In this document: in pieces, positions 6,783 to 13,848 of the stretch
Numbering within the stretch: the stretch's first letter is position 1
Layout: the number at the start of each line of letters is the position of its first letter
Source of the DNA: Thermoleophilia bacterium
GTDB taxonomy: Bacteria; Actinomycetota; Thermoleophilia; Gaiellales; F1-60-MAGs149
Direction: 5' to 3'
DNA: 15,174 nt
Assembly (NCBI GenBank): GCA_016462095.1
Contig: JAEMTW010000015.1
Span: 1-15,174 of the forward strand
Made by a program: the position numbers and the translations under genes
The notes under the pieces: model-generated
The model's input: the letters and a program-made list of their open reading frames with translations, nothing else
Told to the model about the DNA's origin: nothing
The model's database searches: none

Positions 6783-9700
6783 TTACGCCTGGCGCCGAGC
6801 GGCGCGCAGCGTGGTGGTTGCCTCGAGATCGACGGCGAGGTCGAAGCCCTCACCGACGAGCACGACGCCGTAGTCCTGCGCAGCAAGCTCGCGCGAGGTG
6901 AACTCGTCGAGCACGTCGTCGCGCACAAGCTTTGGATCGCGATCGAGCGGATCGCCGTAGCCCCCGCCCGAGGGGACGGTGATCTGGAGGCTGTCGCCGG
7001 CCTTCAGTTGCGAGCCAGTCACCTTGCTGTACCAGGATTCCTCACTGGCCTGACCGGGGTTGCGGACGAGCGAACCGTTGAGGCCCTCGTGGCCGCCGAA
7101 GATGCCCCACGGCGGGTCGGATTCGTGACGCTCGCCTTCGCACGTCACGATCGTGTCCGTCAGGAACGTGTTGACACGGACGATGCCGATGCCACCACGC
7201 CACTTGCCAGCCGCGGCGGGTTCGTCGCGCAGCTCGTAGCGATCGGTCCGCATCGGGAAGCGCCACTCGAGCTCCTCGATCGGGTTGTTGCGGGTGTTGG
7301 CGATCAGGTTGTCGACCGAGTCCATCGCATCGCGGTCGGGACGTCCACCGTACGAGCCCTCATCGACCTCGAGGTAGACCCAGTACTCGCCCTCCTCCTC
7401 GACGAAGCCGGAGTAGGAGAGGAAGTGGATGTGCGCCGAGTTGCCTGCCGTGACCTGGTTGGGGATCACTGGTGCGAGTGCACGCAAGACGAGGTCGACA
7501 GCACGTTGCGCCTGCGAGAAGCGCGCAAAGCAGGCACGCGGGTACCTCGGGTTGTAGATCGTACCCTTCGGCGCGATCACCTCGACTGGACGCAGCATGC
7601 CTTCGTTCTGCGGGACGAAGACCGGATAGGTCGCCTCGTCGAGGAACATCATGCGGGCGATAAACGTCATGCCCGAGACCGTCGTGCCCTCGTACGGGCA
7701 GTTGTAGCCCGTCGGCACCTCGGGGCTCGAGCCGGTCAGGTCGACGACCATCTTGTCGCCTTCGATGCGTACGACGACCTTGATCGGCAGCTTCTCGCCG
7801 CGGTTGCGTCCATCGTCGTCAAGCCAGCCGTACTCGGGCCCGTACTCGCCGTCGGGAACCTTGGCGATCTCTTGGCGCAGCATCCGCTCGGCGTAGTCCA
7901 TCCAATGGTTGGCCGCACCCAACACGGCCTCTTTGCCGTAGCGCCCGACGAGGTTCGCAAAGCGATTCTTGGCGCGCTCGCAGGCCGCGATCATCGCCTC
8001 GATGTCGCCCCGGTTGTGGGTCGGGGTGCGCGTGTTCTCGAGGATGTGCTTAAACAGCGACTCCTGCCAGACGCCCTTGTCGGCCAGTTTGACGGCACGG
8101 TAGATGTTGCCCTCCGACCAGTTGTCGACGAGGTCGATCGCGAGGCCCGGGAAGGCGCCGCCGATGTCGAGCAGGTGGGCAGAGGCACCAGAGAAGCCGA
8201 CCAGCTCGCCCTCATGGAAGACGGGCATCACGATTGCGACGTCGGGCGAGTGGGTCGCGCCGAGATACGGATCGTTGTGGAGGATGATGTCGCCGGGGTG
8301 GATGTCGTCGCCGAGCAGGGAGATGACGCCCTTGACGATCTTCGGCATCGCGCCCATAAACATCGGAGTCGAATCGGACTCGGCGATGTTGTTGCCCTCG
8401 GCATCGAACAGGCCGGCACCGAGATCCTCGGACTCGCGAATGATCGACGAGTACGACATGCGGTAGAGGACGCCCGCCATCTCCTTGGCGATGGCGTTGA
8501 AGGCGCCGCCGATGACGCGCATCAGGATCGGCTCGGCGAGGCCGGTGTCGCCACCAGCAGTGCGGCGCGCCTCGATGCGCTGGGAGACGTCGATGACGAG
8601 GTTGCCGAAGCGGTCGACGTCGATGACGAAGCCCGGCGGCACGATCGTTGTCGTGTCGTACTGCTCGACGATTGCGGGACCCGCAATGCTGTCGCCGGCT
8701 TTGAGTGACTCGCGCTCATAAAACGGTGTCGCGCACGTGGTGGCCTCGCCGTCGACGTCGAAGACGACATCGCGCGTCTCGATCGGGACCGGGGTGCCGG
8801 TGCTCTGCGGGGCCTCGGGCCACTTCAACTCGTCGATCCGGCCAATGCCGAGCACGCGGATATTGATGATCTCAACCGGCGCATCGAAGCGGTGGCCGTA
8901 CTCACCCTCGTGGGCGATGTGGAACGCCTGCACGAGCTCGTCGCTCCAGCCGGGCCGACCGGGTTCGCCCGCCGGGACGTCGAAGCGCACCTCGTAGCCC
9001 TGGCCGGCGTAACGACAATCGGCCAGACGGCGGAGGAGGCGACGATCTTCGGGGACGGCATCGGCATCGAGCTGTGCGACGGCCTGCGAGATGAGCTCGT
9101 CGAATTTGGCCGTGAGGCGCGGCACGTCGAGGGTCGCGACGGCCTGGCGCTCGGTGCCGACGAACTCGTGTTGGAGGTCGGTTGCCAAGAGTCCCGTGGC
9201 GGCGACGATGCCCGGATGCGGTGGCACGAGGACGCGTGGAATCTCGAGCTCGAGCGCCACGTCGCAGGCGAACAGTGGGCCGGCGCCACCGGCAGCGACG
9301 AGCGTGAAATCGCGTGGGTCGTAGCCACGACGCACCGAGTTGACCTCGATGTTCTGCGTCATACCGAACTTCTGGATCTGCAGCGCGCCGAGCGCGGCCT
9401 GCTCGGCCGACATCTCGAGCTCGCGGCCGAGGTTCTCCATCACGTCACGAGCCAACTCGGGCTTGAGAGCGAGGCCACCACCGACGAGGCCGCGTTCGGG
9501 ACGCAGCCGGCCGAGGAAGACTTGGGCGTCGGTCGAGGTTGGCAAGGTGCCGCCGCGGTCGTAACAGGCCGGGCCGGGCTCGGCACCAGCCGACTGTGGG
9601 CCGACGCGGAAGACGCCACCCTCATCGACGTACGCAATCGAGCCGCCGCCCGCACCAATCGTGTCGATGTCGACCATCGGCACCATCGCCTGGTAGTCGC

Positions 9701-10649
9701 CGACCTTCGTGTCGAGCAGGTGGCGCATGCGCATCTGGCCGCCAGCAGCCACACCGACGTCGGCCGAGGTACCGCCGATGTCGAGGGTGATGACCGAGTC
9801 GTAGCCAGCCATCTTGCCGGCCCAGATGCCACCGATCAGTCCGGCCACAGGACCGGACATCAGCAGGTTGACGGGGCGGCGCGAGGCCGACTCAACGGTC
9901 GCCATGCCGCCGGAGGACTGCATCAGCTGGACGCCGTACTTGAAGCCCGCTTCGTGCATGGCCGAAGCGAACCGCTCGACGTACGTGGAGACCTTTGGCC
10001 CGACGAAAGCGTTGAGGGCGACGGTCGAGAAGCGCTCATATTCGCGGTAGAGCGGGATCACTTCGCTGGAGATCGAGAGGAACGCCTCGGGGTACTCCTC
10101 GCGAATGATCTCGCCGATGCGCTGCTCGTGCGTGTCGTTGAGGTACGAGTGCAGGAGGCAGACAGCAATCGCCTCGACGCCAGCGCTCTTGAGCAGGAGC
10201 ACCTCGCGGCGCACAGCGTCTTCGTCGAGCGGCGTGACGATCTCGCCGTGGGGCGCGGTGACGCGCTCGGAGACGACGCGGCGGTGGCGGCGCTTGACGA
10301 GCGGGCGCGCCTGCCACGGCAGGTCCTGCTGCAGCGAGAAGTTGAGGGGCTTCTTGTGGCGCGCGATGTGGAGAATGTCGCGGAAGCCTTCGGTCGTGAT
10401 CATGCCGACCTCAGCGCCCTGGTGGGTCAGCGCGATATTGGTGGCGACGGTCGTGCCGTGCAGCAAGTTGTCGATCTCCGACAACTCCACGCCGGCCTTG
10501 GCGCAGAGGCGCGTGATGCCTTCGACCACGCCGCGAGCCGGGTCGTCTGGCGTCGACGGGACCTTGTCGACAGTGATCTTGCCGGCCTCCTCGTCGATCA
10601 GGATGAGATCGGTGAATGTGCCGCCGACATCGACTCCAATGCGCTTCAC
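6783..10649 (-). CDS. Fused HyuA-HyuB ATP-dependent hydantoinase / 5-oxoprolinase family enzyme
   Basis: A 1288-residue protein that joins both subunits of the hydantoinase/oxoprolinase family. The HyuA-like half (1 to about 690) begins VKRIGVDVGGTFTDLILID, an ATP-binding motif of the actin-like ATPase fold, and later has TLDIGGTSADVG and the GAGGGSIAYVD / GAEPGPACY motifs. The HyuB-like half (about 706 to 1288) starts near LMRVIGGAFNAIAKEMAGVL and includes LHNDPYLGATHSPD, GGRPDRDAMDSVDN and PSGGGYGDPL. I saw no stop or internal ribosome-binding site at the junction. Given the adjacent carbamoylsarcosine amidase, the likely reaction is ATP-dependent opening of N-methylhydantoin; 5-oxoprolinase, which has the same fused layout and length in eukaryotes, is the main alternative. 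The GTG at 10649 has GGGGAG seven bases upstream; the frame stays open to 11474, but that stretch is antisense to gntR. Confidence 0.9.
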   Translation of the reverse strand: MKRIGVDVGGTFTDLILIDEEAGKITVDKVPSTPDDPARGVVEGITRLCAKAGVELSEIDNLLHGTTVATNIALTHQGAEVGMITTEGFRDILHIARHKKPLNFSLQQDLPWQARPLVKRRHRRVVSERVTAPHGEIVTPLDEDAVRREVLLLKSAGVEAIAVCLLHSYLNDTHEQRIGEIIREEYPEAFLSISSEVIPLYREYERFSTVALNAFVGPKVSTYVERFASAMHEAGFKYGVQLMQSSGGMATVESASRRPVNLLMSGPVAGLIGGIWAGKMAGYDSVITLDIGGTSADVGVAAGGQMRMRHLLDTKVGDYQAMVPMVDIDTIGAGGGSIAYVDEGGVFRVGPQSAGAEPGPACYDRGGTLPTSTDAQVFLGRLRPERGLVGGGLALKPELARDVMENLGRELEMSAEQAALGALQIQKFGMTQNIEVNSVRRGYDPRDFTLVAAGGAGPLFACDVALELEIPRVLVPPHPGIVAATGLLATDLQHEFVGTERQAVATLDVPRLTAKFDELISQAVAQLDADAVPEDRRLLRRLADCRYAGQGYEVRFDVPAGEPGRPGWSDELVQAFHIAHEGEYGHRFDAPVEIINIRVLGIGRIDELKWPEAPQSTGTPVPIETRDVVFDVDGEATTCATPFYERESLKAGDSIAGPAIVEQYDTTTIVPPGFVIDVDRFGNLVIDVSQRIEARRTAGGDTGLAEPILMRVIGGAFNAIAKEMAGVLYRMSYSSIIRESEDLGAGLFDAEGNNIAESDSTPMFMGAMPKIVKGVISLLGDDIHPGDIILHNDPYLGATHSPDVAIVMPVFHEGELVGFSGASAHLLDIGGAFPGLAIDLVDNWSEGNIYRAVKLADKGVWQESLFKHILENTRTPTHNRGDIEAMIAACERAKNRFANLVGRYGKEAVLGAANHWMDYAERMLRQEIAKVPDGEYGPEYGWLDDDGRNRGEKLPIKVVVRIEGDKMVVDLTGSSPEVPTGYNCPYEGTTVSGMTFIARMMFLDEATYPVFVPQNEGMLRPVEVIAPKGTIYNPRYPRACFARFSQAQRAVDLVLRALAPVIPNQVTAGNSAHIHFLSYSGFVEEEGEYWVYLEVDEGSYGGRPDRDAMDSVDNLIANTRNNPIEELEWRFPMRTDRYELRDEPAAAGKWRGGIGIVRVNTFLTDTIVTCEGERHESDPPWGIFGGHEGLNGSLVRNPGQASEESWYSKVTGSQLKAGDSLQITVPSGGGYGDPLDRDPKLVRDDVLDEFTSRELAAQDYGVVLVGEGFDLAVDLEATTTLRAARRQA

Positions 10650-10689
10650 GTGAATGCTCCCCTGCGTTTTGCTGTGGTTGAACCAGCTC

Positions 10690-10718
10690 TTGCGGTGAGA
10701 GAATACAGTGTATACACT
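10690..10718 (+). promoter_or_regulatory. Candidate gntR promoter overlapping the operator
   Basis: TTGCGG (10690-10695) and TACACT (10713-10718) are separated by 17 bases. Transcription would begin near 10725, only about three bases before the ATG at 10728, so the gntR message would be nearly leaderless. The -10 lies within the operator palindrome, which implies self-repression. Confidence 0.45.
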
Positions 10719-10728
10719 TAAATGTAAA
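10700..10728 (-). promoter_or_regulatory. Candidate hyuAB promoter with operator in its spacer
   Basis: Read on the minus strand, TTTACA (10728-10723) and TATTCT (10705-10700) are spaced by exactly 17 bases, a near-consensus housekeeping promoter. The operator palindrome at 10707-10718 lies wholly within the spacer, so a bound dimer would block RNA polymerase. The leader to the GTG at 10649 would be about 45 bases. Confidence 0.6.
10707..10718. promoter_or_regulatory. GntR-type operator palindrome
   Basis: AGTGTATACACT is a perfect 12-base palindrome in the 78-base divergent region between hyuAB and gntR. A GTATAC-type core with flanking symmetry is common for FCD-class GntR regulators. Its location next to the regulator's own gene makes it the likely binding site. 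Confidence 0.65.
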
Positions 10729-11486
10729 TGGGGAATGAAACCAGCCAACGAGTTCGCTCGCGGACCATGGAAGCCAGCATCGAGAGCGGTCGTGCGGGCC
10801 AACGCCCCGCGATTGCCGAGGTGCTCCGAGAGAGCATTCGCCAAGGCATGCTCGCCCCAGGACAGCCGCTGATCCAAGCCTCGATTGCCGAGGCGATGGG
10901 CGTCAGTCGAATCCCCGTCCGCGAGGCATTGCATGCGCTCGCAGCCGAGGGGCTCGTCACGTTTGGCGAAGATGGCGGTGCACGCGTCACCGCACTCGCG
11001 CCCGAAGAGGTCGACGAGCTCTGGACGCTGCGCGCACTCCTCGAATCCCACATGGCACCAGCGATTGTGCGAACGGCCACGCCGGCAGATGTGGACGCAC
11101 TGCGCGAACTCGTCGCGGCGATGGACGACCTCGAGGCAACCGCCTGGTCCGATCGTAACTTCAGCTTCCACCAAGAGCTCCACCGTCTTGCAGAGATGCC
11201 GCACTTTGCCGATGCGACCGGGCGCGTGTTGACGATGATCGAGCCGTACTCGCGGGTGGCCGTCAGCGTGCTGCAAGAGCAGAGCGAGGCCCAAGCCGAG
11301 CACCACCAGATGATCGAAGCGCTCGCCGCCGAAGACAGCGACGAACTGGCGCGGTTGCTCTTGCATCACTCGCATCGCGCGCGCAAGGCGCTGCTGGCCT
11401 ACGCGGCAGAGACGGCAAAACCGGTCGACCCGCAGGCCGTCGCGACGGCGGCTGCTCGCTCGCTCGCCGACCACCTCGGCGCCTAA
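10728..11486 (+). CDS. GntR-family transcriptional regulator, FadR/FCD subgroup
   Basis: A 252-residue regulator. The N-terminal winged helix (about residues 28-85) shows the GntR signature: IAEVLRESIRQGMLAPGQPL, SIAEAMGVSRIPVREALHAL and EGLV. The C-terminal all-helical FCD domain (about 100-225) has the expected ligand or metal residues: Asp/His in SDRNFSFHQELHRL, His in AEHHQMIEAL and His in LLHHSHRARK. It is transcribed away from hyuAB and the amidase, and the palindrome between them suggests it represses that operon and itself until a pathway intermediate binds. The ATG at 10728 lacks a ribosome-binding site but suits a nearly leaderless message; ATG 10767 is an alternative that keeps the whole DNA-binding domain. 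Confidence 0.88.
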   Translation: MGNETSQRVRSRTMEASIESGRAGQRPAIAEVLRESIRQGMLAPGQPLIQASIAEAMGVSRIPVREALHALAAEGLVTFGEDGGARVTALAPEEVDELWTLRALLESHMAPAIVRTATPADVDALRELVAAMDDLEATAWSDRNFSFHQELHRLAEMPHFADATGRVLTMIEPYSRVAVSVLQEQSEAQAEHHQMIEALAAEDSDELARLLLHHSHRARKALLAYAAETAKPVDPQAVATAAARSLADHLGA

Positions 11487-11503
11487 TCGTCCCGGACGAC
11501 GCG

Positions 11504-11509
11504 TAGAGT
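11504..11509 (+). promoter_or_regulatory. -10 box (TAGAGT) for a leaderless transcript
   Basis: TAGAGT ends six bases before the GTG at 11516, the normal distance between a -10 box and the transcription start. This implies that the message begins at the start codon. No ribosome-binding site and no clear -35 are present. Confidence 0.5.
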
Positions 11510-11515
11510 GCGGTG

Positions 11516-12358
11516 GTGCGCATTCTCCTCGTGCTCTGTCTCGCCACCCTCACGACCGGGCTGCTCGCGCCCGTCGCGAGTGCCGAGCCGGCTCGCGGCG
11601 CCGTGTTCTCGGGCACCGGCGTTTGGATCGACATCTGGGACGCCTACGAGAAGACGCCCGACAAGGTCGTGGCAATTGCGCAGCAACAGGGCGTCTCGGT
11701 CATCTACGTCGAGACGGCGAATGCCAAGAGCAAGGTCGACGTCGTCAACCCGGCCCCGCTCAAGCAGTTGGTCGTGCTCGCACACGCGGCCGGGATCCGC
11801 GTCGTGCCGTGGTACCTCCCCGGCTTCCAAAAGCCGAAGGTCGACCAGCGCCGGCTCGCCGCCGCGATGGCGATTGGAGGCACCGAAGCGGTCGATGGAA
11901 TCGCCGTGGATATCGAGGCGACGTACGTCAAGAATCCGAGCCTGCGTGCCCAGCGCGCGGCTGCGCTCGTTGCCTGGCTTCGTGCGACCTACCCCAAGGC
12001 CGCAATTGCTGCGATCACGCCTTCCCCCGTCAACATGTACTGGCCGATCTTTCCGTACGACGCATTGCGCACCAGCGCGGATGCGTTTCTCCCGATGTGT
12101 TATCCACCACGGCGTCTCAGTGCCCAGCAGATGTACGACATGACCGTCGGCTGTGTCACAAAACTCCGTGAGGTGACGGGTGACTCGGCGCTGCCAGTCC
12201 ACGTTATCTCTGGCCTGGCCGGAGGGCTCTCGACGGCTGGACTCGACGCGGCTGCTCGTGGCGCTCGCGATGCCGGTGCGAATGGCTTCAGCTTCTACGA
12301 CCTCGCGACGACGAAAGCCAATGGTTGGGCTGCGCTCGCGACCTGGTCGGCGGGGTAA
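11516..12358 (+). CDS. Secreted TIM-barrel protein, glycoside-hydrolase-like, function unknown
   Basis: A 280-residue protein with an apparent Sec signal peptide (residues 1-23, ending VASA before EPARG). The mature part looks like a (beta/alpha)8 barrel: GVWIDIWDAYE, GVSVIYVETAN, GIRVVPWYLPGF, VDGIAVDIEATYV, AAIAAITPSPVNMYWP, ADAFLPMCYPP, LPVHVISGLAGG and ANGFSFYDLATT are successive strand ends. Asp132 and Glu134 in the fourth-strand motif AVDIEA are placed like the acidic residues of glycoside-hydrolase-like proteins, but I cannot name a family or substrate. Two GTG codons (11513, 11516) begin the frame. I prefer 11516 because the -10 box is six bases upstream, as at the next gene. Its position after gntR by 29 bases is probably not operonic. 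Confidence 0.72.
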   Translation: MRILLVLCLATLTTGLLAPVASAEPARGAVFSGTGVWIDIWDAYEKTPDKVVAIAQQQGVSVIYVETANAKSKVDVVNPAPLKQLVVLAHAAGIRVVPWYLPGFQKPKVDQRRLAAAMAIGGTEAVDGIAVDIEATYVKNPSLRAQRAAALVAWLRATYPKAAIAAITPSPVNMYWPIFPYDALRTSADAFLPMCYPPRRLSAQQMYDMTVGCVTKLREVTGDSALPVHVISGLAGGLSTAGLDAAARGARDAGANGFSFYDLATTKANGWAALATWSAG

Positions 12359-12384
12359 CTCAGGCTCCGTTCAGCAAGGCGGGG

Positions 12385-12390
12385 TAGAGT
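12385..12390 (+). promoter_or_regulatory. -10 box (TAGAGT) for leaderless hemA
   Basis: TAGAGT is followed seven bases later by the GTG at 12398. The surrounding GTAGAGTGC is identical to that before the TIM-barrel gene. There is no ribosome-binding site. Confidence 0.5.
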
Positions 12391-12397
12391 GCAAGAC

Positions 12398-13636
12398 GTG
12401 GATTACGCCGGCCTCGTTGACGACGCCCTCGATCGGCTCAAGGCCGAGGGTCGCTACCGCTCCTTTGCGGAGCTCGAGCGTGTGGCTGGAACGGCGAAGG
12501 CAACGCTATGCGAGGCGGACGGCACGACGAGGAATGCCACCGTCTGGTGCTCGAACGACTACCTTGGCATGGCCGCCCACCCCGAGGTGATCGCGGCGGT
12601 TGCAGAGGCCGCAACGTACGGCGCCGGCAGTGGTGGCACGCGCAACATCTCCGGCACGACCAGCATGCACGTGGCGCTCGAGCGCGAGCTCGCGTCGTGG
12701 CATCGCAAGGAGGCCGCGCTGCTCTTCTCGTCGGGCTGGGTCTCCAACTACACCGCACTCGCCGTGCTCGGCAGCGTGCTGCCCGAGTGCGTGATCTACT
12801 CCGATGCCAATAATCACAACTCGATGATCGAGGGCATGCGTCGAAGTGGCGCGACCGTCCGCATCTTTAATCACAACGATGCTGCCCACCTCGAATCGCT
12901 CTTGCGCGCCGAGGAGGCACCGCGGCCGCGGGTCGTTGCGTTCGAGAGCGTGTATTCGATGGATGGCGATATCGCACCGATTGCAGAACTCGCGGATGTC
13001 GCTCGGCGAAACGATGCGCTCACGTACGTCGATGAGGTCCATGCCGTCGGCATGTACGGGCCTGAGGGCGCGGGCATCGTGGCCCGCGAGGGCCTTGAGT
13101 CCGAGATCGACATTGTCCAGGGCACACTTGGCAAGGCCGTTGGTGCGATGGGCGGCTACATCACCGGCTCGGCGCGCCTGATCGACCTCGTCCGCTCGTA
13201 TGGCACGGGCTTCATCTTTACGACTTCACTGGCTCCCGTCGTCGTGGCGGCTGCGCACTCCAGCATTCGCCACCTCCGTTCGACCGATGAGGAGCGCATT
13301 GCGCTGCACAGTCGCGTCGCCACTGTACGTGCCGCGATCGAGGCGGAGGGCATTCCGACACTGCCCGCCGAGAGCCACCTGATCCCCGTCATCCTCGGCG
13401 ATCCGACGCGGTGTCGCCAGGCCGCACGGCTCCTGCTCGACCATCACGGCATCTACGTGCAGCCGATCGACTATCCGACCGTGCCGCGTGGAACCGAACG
13501 CTTTCGCATCACGACGAGCCCGCTCCACACCGATGCCGACGAGCAGGCACTCGTCGCTGGCCTCGCGGATATCTGGGAGCGGCTCGAACTGCCACGCGTT
13601 GGCGAGTTGCCCGTCCCCATCTCGTCGGGCGACTAG
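12398..13636 (+). CDS. hemA: 5-aminolevulinate synthase
   Basis: A 412-residue pyridoxal-phosphate enzyme of the alpha-oxoamine synthase family, which condenses glycine and succinyl-CoA to 5-aminolevulinate for heme. I call ALAS rather than KBL or BioF from the N-terminal DALDRLKAEGRYRSFAELER, WCSNDYLGM (50-58), GAGSGGTRNISGT, NNHNSMIEGMRRSG (His140), FESVYSMDGD, YVDEVHAVGMYGPEGAG (Asp212, His215) and the C-terminal YVQPIDYPTVPRGTER. The cofactor lysine is Lys246 in GTLGKAVGAMGGY, close to its position in alphaproteobacterial ALAS. The frame is open from a GTG at 12389, but the -10 box overlaps that codon, so I chose GTG 12398. No heme or antibiotic genes adjoin it. Most actinobacteria make aminolevulinate from glutamyl-tRNA, so its presence is notable if the host is one. 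Confidence 0.88.
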   Translation: MDYAGLVDDALDRLKAEGRYRSFAELERVAGTAKATLCEADGTTRNATVWCSNDYLGMAAHPEVIAAVAEAATYGAGSGGTRNISGTTSMHVALERELASWHRKEAALLFSSGWVSNYTALAVLGSVLPECVIYSDANNHNSMIEGMRRSGATVRIFNHNDAAHLESLLRAEEAPRPRVVAFESVYSMDGDIAPIAELADVARRNDALTYVDEVHAVGMYGPEGAGIVAREGLESEIDIVQGTLGKAVGAMGGYITGSARLIDLVRSYGTGFIFTTSLAPVVVAAAHSSIRHLRSTDEERIALHSRVATVRAAIEAEGIPTLPAESHLIPVILGDPTRCRQAARLLLDHHGIYVQPIDYPTVPRGTERFRITTSPLHTDADEQALVAGLADIWERLELPRVGELPVPISSGD

Positions 13637-13848
13637 CAACGCCTCGTCGGGGCACCAAGCGCAATCCAGGTCGGCTCGTAGTGCAGGGAGGACACCACAA
13701 CCGCGCGGATGTCATGTCCTCCCTTGATCGCGTGGGGTTGCATGCGTGCGAGGAGGCAGGGAGGACATGACATCCGCGCGGTTGTGGTGTCCTCCCCGTA
13801 TCAACGTCACTCAGCGGATTGCGCGACTGCTGGGATTCAGCTTGGCGG
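13637..13848. other. Convergent intergenic region holding a large inverted repeat
   Basis: A 212-base gap between the hemA stop and the amidohydrolase stop. I see no credible gene. Its middle half is taken by the perfect inverted repeat described separately, which sits 49 bases from the hemA stop and 52 bases from the other gene. Confidence 0.6.
13686..13796. repeat. Perfect 39-bp inverted repeat with 33-base spacer
   Basis: The left arm 13686-13724 is the exact reverse complement of the right arm 13758-13796; the spacer is 13725-13757. Each arm is itself symmetric: it begins GGGAGGACA, ends TGTCCTCCC, and has the 8-base palindrome CCGCGCGG near its centre. RNA could therefore form either one long hairpin or two short ones. 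The place between two convergent genes suits a bidirectional terminator, but the length and exactness also suggest a recent inverted duplication or a small mobile repeat. No T-run flanks it and no target-site duplication was evident. Confidence 0.9.

Noticed and set aside
7008..10721. Two long plus-strand open frames (about 566 and 609 codons) opposite hyuAB
   Set aside because: Long antisense frames are common opposite high-GC genes; the sequences are rich in Arg, Asp, Val and His with no recognisable domain.
10650..11474. N-terminal extension of the hydantoinase frame by about 275 residues
   Set aside because: It is antisense to the well-supported gntR gene, lacks family sequence, and a GTG with a good ribosome-binding site starts the real protein at 10649.
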